64,000 nt of DNA, taken from Skeletonema tropicum (taxonomy: Eukaryota; Bacillariophyta; Thalassiosirophyceae; Thalassiosirales; Thalassiosiraceae). The notes beneath the pieces were generated by a model. That model was given only the letters and a program-made list of their open reading frames with translations. It was not told the origin of the DNA and searched no databases. Shown one piece after another: positions 1 through 8,800 of this stretch. Position 1 is the stretch's first letter, and every line of letters starts with the position of its first letter. Made by a program: the position numbers and the translations under genes. The stretch is from assembly GCA_037178625.1 (NCBI GenBank), contig CM074146.1, positions 1,302,001 to 1,366,000 on the forward strand. The letters are read 5' to 3'.

Positions 1-19
1 CCAATATCAGATAAAGTGG

Positions 20-91
20 TATTACTATATTACCGAAGCGTGGATGACTACGCTTTCGAATTAACTTCTTCAGCGGATAGCAATAGTAATA
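20..91 (-). ncRNA. Hammerhead-like ribozyme in PLE fragment A
   Basis: On the minus strand the core strands are CUGAAGA (73-67) and GAAA (57-54). Stem III pairs GCGU (53-50) with ACGC (41-38) around an 8-nt loop and is followed by U-U (37-36), the expected U16.1-H17 cleavage position. Stem I starts with CCG/CGG (76-74 with 35-33) directly next to the core and continues, after an internal loop, as a 9-bp helix (91-83 with 28-20). This is type I hammerhead geometry. The weak part is stem II (9 nt, 66-58): the usual G10.1-C11.1 pair is A-C here. Hammerheads are known from Penelope-like elements. Activity is unproven. Confidence 0.55.
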
Positions 92-230
92 GTGAGGATA
101 GGCGGCTTTGTCGATGCAAAGTTGCGAGTCATTTAGCTCTCCCTCGTTGACACGAGTTTTCTCCTTGAATGGATACGTGTCTCTGTGGGGTCATTCCTCG
201 TTATCTAAAATAGGTAAGTTTGTACAATTG

Positions 231-285
231 CTTTCCCTCAGCAAGTGTAGCTGCCGGGTAGGCAGCGGAACAAGCTGAGGGAAAG
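231..285 (-). ncRNA. Nested hairpin downstream of PLE RT stop codon
   Basis: A 12-bp outer stem (231-242 with 274-285) and a 6-bp inner stem (250-255 with 261-266) are separated by a symmetric 7x7 internal loop and closed by a 5-nt loop. It lies just after the RT stop codon on the minus strand and recurs in PLE copies C, D and E; copy B is cut inside it. It may be the RNA structure recognised by the element's reverse transcriptase. That role is inference. Confidence 0.55.
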
Positions 286-827
286 GAAGGGGAGGACTAC
301 GATTCTGTTGTCCTCCCCAGGTAGGTACTTACCTCCTCACCTCTGTTTTGAAAGAGGGAGGTTTGAGAGACAATATCTCCAATGTTTTTTGCTCTCTTAT
401 AGCATACTACCATCTTTTCGATTCCGATTGTGTCGCGTAGGGTGGTAGAAAGCTCCTCCTCATATATCTGTTGACAGGTTCGACTAGGGATGTAATGAGG
501 GTGGAATCGACCGAGTTTCAAATAGATGTTTTTGTCATTATCTGAGGTGGTAGATTCTGAGATGGCTTGGGGCAGTGGAGGTGGGTTGCAGACTTTGTAG
601 TTTGCATTTACGAACATTCGTTTCAGTTGGTCGAAGTCCCATCCTCTGTCGAGCAAGCGTTGGAAGAATAGTCTTGCTACCTCGACATAGTCTTTTTTAT
701 CGGTGCACTGCCAATAGTATCTCTTGAGTTCGCCAAATATTACCCCTTTCATCGTGTTCCTCTGATGAGCAGAAGATGGCAGTAGGTAGAGGTAGAGGTT
801 CATTGGCTTTTGGTATGTCTTAGTTGA

Positions 828-1097
828 TGACAGACGAGCTGAGCGGTCGACTGTTTACACCATGGCCTCTCCCATTTTCTGTTGGTAGAGGCACACCATG
901 CTGACGTTGTTGATAGGGTGACTTTAGACTGTAGTTAATAAGCTTCTTAGTAAGGTAATCACCATCATGACCAGCTTGGGAAGCAAGTCGAAAAGAACCT
1001 TGGTCCAGTTGTACGAATGAATGACGTCATTGAAGAGAGAGAGAGGACTCAAACAACAGGAGATGGTGGTGGGAGCGGGCATGAAGCAGCGCGTGTG
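828..1097. other. Unassigned stretch next to PLE fragment
   Basis: I recognise no gene or element in these 270 bases. They begin exactly where the PLE fragment is truncated and end where the ~290-bp dispersed repeat begins. A short minus-strand open stretch around 1,030-930 resembles no family I know. Confidence 0.4.
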
Positions 1098-1391
1098 CTA
1101 TCATAAGGACTCTGTCCTTCAGACATCATCCTTATCGGGATTCCATGGCACACAGGACTCTTAGTCCCTTTCGGTTGTCACATCCTCACTCATCTGGTGA
1201 CGCACTTCATCACTTTGTTCGGCAGATGGCATCATTCGTGATCCATTGTACTGCTGCATCGTTCGGTCTCATCATCATGTAGGAGTAGATAATAAGCCCT
1301 CACTTCTTGTGGCATCACAATATTAGCACACTCATTCCTTGTCATCATTGCCATCATTGCCTTTCTGGATCTCCTCCATCTTCATGTCGCT
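1098..1391. repeat. Dispersed direct repeat, left copy (~290 bp)
   Basis: About 290 bases recur, with scattered substitutions and small indels, at 16,588-16,868 in the same orientation. The repeat contains short hairpins such as GGACT-CTT-AGTCC and GTCAC-N7-GTGAC-like arms. It could be one unit of a dispersed repeat family, or a pair of old LTR-like ends. I saw no primer-binding site or polypurine tract, so the LTR reading is weak. Confidence 0.7.
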
Positions 1392-2605
1392 TATGTGGTG
1401 CTCCATGTGACGTTCTTACTCTTCGTCTATCGACCTCATCGTTATCATCATTCGAGACTTCACGTCTTCGCCTTTCGCTCTACCTACTTTCTTCGGCTCA
1501 TCCGCCTCCACCCATTTCGGGCTGGTTCAACACTTCACCATTTTCACCATGAGGGATCCACCCTCCTCTTCAGTTGCCATCTTCTGGCCTCTCTCTTCAT
1601 CTACTACGTTTCGCCTCTATTTCATGCCACTCTGTGTGATTGCCATCTTCTGGCATCATTTCGCCTTTCAGCCTTGTGGCACCACCTTCGCGTTCATCAC
1701 CTTCGCGTTCTCATCATCAGTTATGATTCATCGTGCTCTCAGCGGCACTTTTCACCCTTGGCTCTCCATCATCCAGCAGTGCTTCTCTATACTCTCAGCG
1801 GTACATGCCATCCTTCGCACTCGCACTTTTCATCATCAGGCTGTGCTTGTTCTTCGTGCACATGCCTTCATGCATCTTTGCACTCCGCCTCATCATGTTG
1901 CGGTTGTTTCGTCTCATTGACGGCCATCTCTCACATCGACCTATCTCTTTCAAGAAACTCATATCTTCGTGGTCTCACAACTATCAGTTGGACTGCCGGT
2001 CACCCATTTCGGCCTACCATCTCTTGCAAGCTACCATATCTTCGTAGTCATACGAGCATCACTACTACTTGTTTCGGCCCATCTCCCATGTAGGCCTACT
2101 CCCTCGCTACATCTCAACCTTTGCGCACCTCCATCATCTATGGACTTCGGCCTTCTACATCATGCATGCGTATCTTCAAGATCATATTCACATCATTTAT
2201 TATGTGGTCATCTCCACTTTCAGTGTGATCTCTTCGCCCATCTCCGCCTTTGCGCACCTCCTTGCTCTGTCACCATAATACGGCTGGGCGCTTCACACGC
2301 TCCTTTAACTCAGTCAAGTTCTCCAACACTCCTTCGTGTAGCATCAACATCATTAGTTATGCACCACTCAGTCTACTTATTTCGACGAAGTTCTCCATTA
2401 TTTCATTCATTATTATCACTATGGGCATCACCCACCGTGATTAGCTCTTCGATTGCTTCTTGCGGTGACTCTTCATCACTGCTCTCCGATGACTTATCAT
2501 GAGTTTCAATCATCTATACACGGCATCAAGTCATACGTCTTTTCAAGATTACACTACTCTTTAGTGGTGAAGTTTACACTTCCGCCAACACTTCTCAGCG
2601 CACTA
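1392..2605. other. Pyrimidine-rich non-coding region with mini-hairpins
   Basis: No gene is supported. The plus strand is rich in C and T, with recurrent CATC and CTTC words, so long stop-free frames arise in all three forward frames by composition alone; their translations are Ser/His/Leu-rich and resemble no protein. Many short inverted repeats with 4-5-bp arms and pyrimidine loops are present, for example TGCCA-TCT-TC-TGGCA near 1,650. This DNA continues at 11,208 beyond the retrotransposon, which split it. Confidence 0.6.
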
Positions 2606-2619
2606 CTTCCTGCGAATAA
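2606..2619. repeat. Target-site duplication, 3' side of non-LTR element
   Basis: CTTCCTGCGAATAA; identical to 11,194-11,207. It merges into the AAAT repeats that form the element tail on the plus strand, so the boundary may be off by one or two repeat bases. Confidence 0.85.
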
Positions 2620-2733
2620 ATAAATAAATAAATACAAAGTTAATCAGATTAGATATCTATGATACTAAAAGGGACCTGCTTCGGTACAACTGTACGGTCT
2701 TTTCTATTGCCGAATGGCTTTCCAGACAGCAAG

Positions 2734-2783
2734 ACGGGAAACTTCCCGTAGGAGTCAAGGACTCCTCTTAAACGCCGAAGCGT
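2734..2783 (-). promoter_or_regulatory. Three consecutive hairpins in retrotransposon 3' UTR
   Basis: Back-to-back perfect inverted repeats: ACGGGA/TCCCGT (2,734-2,749, 4-nt loop), AGGAGTC/GACTCCT (2,750-2,766, 3-nt loop) and ACGC/GCGT (2,72-2,783 region, CGAA loop on the plus strand). They lie between the ORF2 stop codon and the tail. 3' UTR hairpins commonly serve as RT recognition signals in non-LTR elements; that function is inferred here. Confidence 0.6.
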
Positions 2784-2834
2784 CTGTAACCAGGTGAGAG
2801 TGCTCCTGCGACACATAGTTGGGACTCAATTCTT

Positions 2835-5800
2835 TCAGTCAGGGTGGTGCTGTTTCCGTTTCTTCCTCTTCGGCGGAGCATGGCGTTGAGTGGTAGCTAA
2901 CAATGTGGCCTCCCCAAAAACTACGGACTCTGCATTGCGTTTCTTGTTCAATAGTGAATGTGTCTGTTGCAATGGCGTGGGGTCTGTGACCAAGATTTTC
3001 CCCCGAGTTTTGGGACCTCCCGGGATAATTCGCTTGTTGTTGCGACGTCGCTTTGCGCGCTCCTTGCCTTTTGAGTGCTTAACTGCGGCAGAAGCTTTCT
3101 TTGCTGGAAGAGGTTTGATCTTAGATTGGCCATTTCGGCTCCTCTCATTGCTCTGTGTTGGGCGTTGACGCCGCCTCGATTGGACTGCCCGTACTGCAGG
3201 TGGTACAGGCCTGTTGGTACTCGCTAGCCACAACAGCATCGCCACCCTACTTCGGGTGTCTAACAGCTGGAAATCTCCCTCATTGTACGAGGAAGGGGAC
3301 AGAGGGATCTGCTGAGCCAGCATAGTCGCATTAGCGAGGACAAACAATCCACAGTCGTGTCCATTGGTTTGTTTCGGAGAATTGTTGGAGGCATCTTCTA
3401 GTGACCACTCTGCTTTCCAATCGTCGCTCGGTACCCCGTGAAGTTCACTGTATTTGTCCCCCAAATACCTTAACATTGAAGTCAGATACAATTGATTGCC
3501 CGGCTTCCTACCTTGGGAATCCCACAGGGTAATAACCTTTGTTTCTGTATTCGCCCTGAGCAATAGCCAGTGAGTTCTAGAGTGGTTGATCGGCACGAAG
3601 ATCTCTTTCATCCCCAAAATCTTATTCTTCCTCCTTAAACGATTTCCCCAGCGTTTAACGCCGTCAAAGTTGTAGGACGGAGCAGACCTGCCGTCAGCCC
3701 CCGTACGTAGGAGGGTTGACATGAAGAATGAGTTGAAGATGTAGACATGTTGCCGATTCACCTTTGGGAGGAGGACTCTGAGGAGATAGCCATTGATAAC
3801 TTCATCATTTAGCCACTGAGGGGGTCGCAAAGACCGCATTGCATCACGCCGAACCTTGTCCCCTCCTTGGAGGCATAACTGAAAATTAGCTGGCACGTCC
3901 CGCAATAGGGCTCCAACTTGACAGCGGTGTAAGTCTTCATCCGAGTTCCTTTGCAGAAGCCCAATGCGGTCCTGTTGTTGCGGACTCACAGCCGGTGGGA
4001 GAGTTGTAGGAGGCTGAGTAGGTAGGGCGCCCGGCTGGGCTGGACGCCTTGCTTTTTTCGGGAGAAAGATGGGAGCGAGTTCTTTTGGTTTGCGCGCAGG
4101 TGCGGCAGTCTTTGAAGTACCCGGTGGCTTTGATTTGCGATCTTCTCGTTGCTTGGCACCGGTCGTGCCTTGTCCAGCAGGAGGCTCCAAAAGCCCGCCT
4201 GATTCATCCCCCGCAGCTTGCCTGCTTGCTACCGCTGCGTTCAACCAGTATTGTAGTTCAGAGGTCTGTTTCCCATAGAGCTCGTCCGTCGGAATTTCAA
4301 GGAGACATCGTGCTTCAGCTGAGAGCCCATCAGATCCAAGATTAAGCTGATGTTCGATCTCTCTCAAAATCTCCTCTCTTGAGGCAAGTGCTTTGGTTCC
4401 TTGTGTTCGATGATGTTTCGTGAGATTCCTACAGATCCACTGTGTATGCGTGAGCGAGAGTAGCTTGTCCAGGAAGCCGCTTGTCCAACTGTCGATGGTC
4501 ATAAACGAATGGTTCTTGAGGAGGTGCTCCTTCTGCATCTGGAGAAACTCCTTGGATACTTTCCCCTCCATCACGTTTCTCCATCCAATCCTATCTAAGC
4601 TATTGCCCACCCTACGCATCTGTTGAGACATCCGCCATCCCTGACTATGCACCATGTCAACGAATAGAGTGCTGCCCTGAAGAGAGATAAAAAGGGGTAG
4701 CCACTTCTGTATGCACGTATGCGTGCAATGTCCCTCCATCCATTCTTGTAGATCGTTTATACTATCGAGCAAGAGCCCCCTCCTAATTCGACTCCTACAG
4801 CGGTTCAGGTGATCCGCTGTTTCAAAGCAACCGCAGTTCGGACATTTATCAGAGGCAGTTTTGTCATATCTGGTTATCATTTGTCCGGTTCCACAATACC
4901 CCGAGCATTGTTTCGCGTACCAGAGATTGAACATCTTAGGCCTGCGGTCGAGAAGCAGGCGCAACGGTTCCCAAGCAACAGAGTCGAATATGTCAGGGTG
5001 TAGGAGTTGTTCATCGGCATAGAACTGTCGTGCTTTCACCTTCCCTACATGATACCGTAGGTCCTTTGCTAAGTCTGCAGTCTGTTTGATTCCATCGATG
5101 ATAACAACCGCTGCTTCTAGCGGTAGGCTCAGAGTGACCGGGAGAGAGGAGAAATTTTCAATTGCTCTCTTTATGGCTGCTTTTGCCCTGAAATCGCAGT
5201 CTACGTTCAGTCTAGCTTCCAGAGCCAGGCAAGCATAGCCCAAGCTGTCGTCCTGGTGTGCTTTCACATGAGACAGCTTGTGCGCAAGAGCCGAGACACT
5301 TTGGATTTTCCGCAGGACCCGGAGAATGTCGTTGTTTTTTGCCGATCCTGGGACACGATCGTATTTTCTGGAAAACGTAAGAATAGTTCCTTTGTTGTCA
5401 CAAAAGATGTTTGCATTGGACAATGGCACTCCATAGTGTTCCTCTATTGTCAATAGGATAAGGTGGATAGCCAACATCCCTAGCTGTTCTCCTCGATAGC
5501 TATTTGCCCATTTAGAGTGCTCCGTGAATTCTCCTTTAAGCCACTGTTGAGACTCTGCGCAGTAAAAAACCCAAGCCGCACCGCAGATCTCTGGCGCCAA
5601 CTTTTTCATGTATGACCCGTCTGTACAACAGAACAATGAGCCTCGTTGAATAGCTTCCACAATCCACGAGGGATCCGATGAGAAGCTGATACTATCCCAC
5701 ATCCATTCCCCCCCTTTACTGCGGAGACGCTCAAGAAATGTAGTAGGGGCTACGACTTCTGGCTGACTGGCCAGTGGCGGTCCTTGTGCTAGCAGTTTGA

Positions 5801-8800
5801 TGGAACCATCTTCGTATTCCAGAATCGTCGTTGGTACCACTGATGAAGCGGGCTCATCCAGCACTCGGACTGGCTGCATGATCGACACTCTGTCATTCGA
5901 TTCCACGTCGTGAGCGTATTCATAAATCGTATCATCCGAATGTATCTCCACTGTCCGTGTGTCCGTGTTGAGGAAGTGACGCCAGATCCGTTTAGATGGG
6001 TTGATCCAATCTCCAAGTGGCTCCTTAAGAAACAACGATTTGCTATCAGTCAAACGTTGCAGGGATCTCTTCCACAATTTCCAATCTGCTTCCGTCGGAT
6101 ATTCCATGCCAAATTCCAGTGTTGACCGCTGTTTGCCAAGGCGCCCTTCAGGTGAGTCCTTCCAATGCCCATCAAGCAGATACTGCTCTAGATATCGTCC
6201 ATTTGGCGTAGTCACGTCAGAGAGGAACATTGCCTCCTGAGCTTTCCTCACTCTATTGACTCGCTGTAGCTCCGTCCCTCGTAGACCCAGTTCAACCATG
6301 CAGTCCATAATAGCCCTATCCTTGTTCCTCGGGATGGGGATGTCATCATATTGCAGATCCAGCACGATTCCCAGTTCGTCTATCTTCTCCCATAGGGCTT
6401 TCGCCCATGCGTTGGTTGATAAATGACCCCAAACTTCAAAGTCATAGTTGAAGGGACAGTCCGGTACCCCTATTTCCACTTGGAGGTGTTCCATAACTGC
6501 TCTTAAAGTGATCCCTAGGGCTGAAGTTGTTCCATAGTGTTGCAAGAATGAAGATAAAGTAGCAGCCGCAGTTTCCACAGTCAAGTCGTAGAGACCGATT
6601 CCACCAAACGTGGCCGGCAGGTATCTCCATTCCTTGGTAATTGATCGGTTGACACCTAGGTTGCTTAACATATAGAAATCTGCTGCCATCAATCCTTTTT
6701 TGAGCTCAGGGATTGACGCCGAGCAGGCCCCCAGACCGTACCTGAGTCCAGACCATAGCTGATTGGTGTAGCTCATCCACACCGAACGAGTTGGTATTTG
6801 CCCGCTCTTAATCTGAGCCGTCCACGTTGTCATTTTTTCTCTCATCTGCTCGAAGTGTTGGTCTGGTTTCCCGTCCGGTCTAGCGTAGAGACCTAAGTTG
6901 TTGTCAGCTTTATTCGATGGCAACCTATCTATCGGCGCAGTGCCCCCGTCGGTAGTAGGGACGTGGAAAATCAAGTCATCCAGTTCACTCATGTCAACCT
7001 CTTCGCCGTCTGAGGGCATCGCTTTTTGATCCGTGTAACACCAGCCGCCCTTTCCATCGGGTGTTTGATCGTGTATTGTAACTCCACATTTGTCTGGTTT
7101 CAAAGCGCCACCCGTTTCCCCTAAAGCACCTGCCCAATCCGAGATTGACTCTTGCCCTCTAGCACTTGTCGAGATAATGTCATCGTCAGCTCTAAGGCCT
7201 TCCCACAAATTGGTATCATCAACATACAGGATTCCCACCTGATTAATCTTTTTATGTGAGATTGGACACTTCACTTCCACTCCATGCCCATTAGTTTTGT
7301 GGGTATTAATCATGACCGTGCTGATCTGTTGCCATGTCGGAGGAGCTGCACCGTTCCCTTGAGCGAGACCGTGTTTCCCGTCCTCTTTTCCACCAAAATA
7401 TGAAGAGGATTGGCCAAAACCAGTTCGTAGAAAAAACTCCATATTATGCAAAGGGCGGAGCATCGACAGTGCCGCACATTTGGGCACTTTAAACGCCTGT
7501 AGAGTGAGGCTGGCGATAGGAAGAGCAACCCGGTCGTAGCACTGGGCCGCATCAACCTGTGCCACCAGGAGGGGTCTTTTGGTGATTCGGGCAATGTCGT
7601 ACATCAATACTTGTTGCAGGATTGCATCTTCTGCCGTGCGTCCCTTCCCACTGTAGATCTCCTCCGGGACCATCCCCTTTGCTCGGGCGAAGTCCAGCAT
7701 GCGATGTCCAAAAATCAACTTATTACAGAAATTGAAGTCAGCCTCAAGCAAGAGAATAGCTCTCAGTTTATTCACCAACGCCACACCTGCAATCTTCTCG
7801 AGCATTACCGACAGACCCCGAGCCCAACGTTCTGGGCCGGTTCCTGTTTGAATCATAAGAGAGAACTTCTTTGCTAGCAGCCTGGAAAGGTCGTCATCGT
7901 AGGCTATCGACTTATAGTGACCAAAATGCAGCCCCGATATCGAGGATGACGTTCTTTCTTTCACTTTCTTCCAGTAATATTGGTAGTCCTCCTGTGAAAC
8001 GACAACGGAAATCTCACCATCGCCAATTTTTTTCCAGATGGCTGCGATTTCGTCCAGTATCAGTATTGTGCGTTGATCTGTGTCTGGGGGAGGGGCGAAA
8101 GATCCCTCAAGGATTTCTATCGCTGCATTTGTGTCGGCGTAGACTCCCAGGAGGTCGAATAGTACCCCTTGGCAAACTGGGGCAGAAGTAGCCCGTCCAA
8201 ACCTTGTGCGGAGTTCTGCCTTTAGTGCCTCTTCAATCGATTCTTTTGTGGCGTGCTCGACAACTTTCCCGTCTGCTTGTGTAACTTCCACTCTTGTAAC
8301 ATTCATCACTCCTTGCTGCTTTGTTGCTCGTTTAATCCCCTGCCACTGTTTTCTTTGAGCCTCCCCTTTGAGGATCAGCTCCACCCTCTTGGCTTCATCA
8401 AACCGTTCATTTATCACAGCATCGGTCAACTTCTCGTGTAGAAAATGTTTTCTGAGGTAAGGTGATTCAGCCATGAGTTCTCGTGTGCGTTTTTTGGTCT
8501 CCTTGTACAGCTTAACCACTTCATCCACAGGGTACCGAAGACAGTCCTCCATTCCTTTGCGCCTAGCGAATCTTCTCAAATTGCCCCAATTGACCTTTTT
8601 TCCTTGGTGATGTCGTAGTATCCATTTCAGGAGGTGGCATTTATCCATCCACGATTGTATTGCTGGAGAGAACTCATAATGCGCCGGGTAAATCACTCTG
8701 CATTTCGCCTCTGCGTGTAGCATCTCCTCTTCAATCATGTTGTCCAGGATTTCCATCTTGGACACCACTTCAGCCGAGGGCGGGAATGAGGCTATCCTAC

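Larger units (their letters stand above)
1..827 (-). pseudogene. Penelope-like element fragment A (RT C-terminus and 3' end)
   Basis: Minus-strand remnant of the PLE seen complete at 24,603-27,640. It keeps the last 168 or so codons of the RT frame (stop at 297-299; conserved stretch beginning NLYLYLLPSSAH) and the 3' untranslated part down to position 1. Homology with the longer copies stops abruptly at 827, so it is 5'-truncated, as expected for target-primed reverse transcription. It is the counterpart of copy E at 28,738-29,615. Not a functional gene. Confidence 0.85.

Noticed and set aside
1307..2502. Several overlapping forward open frames of 60-230 codons (and their twins at 30,095-31,290)
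   Set aside because: All three forward frames are open at once because the DNA is C/T-rich; products are Ser/His/Leu-rich without domains. Composition effect, not genes.
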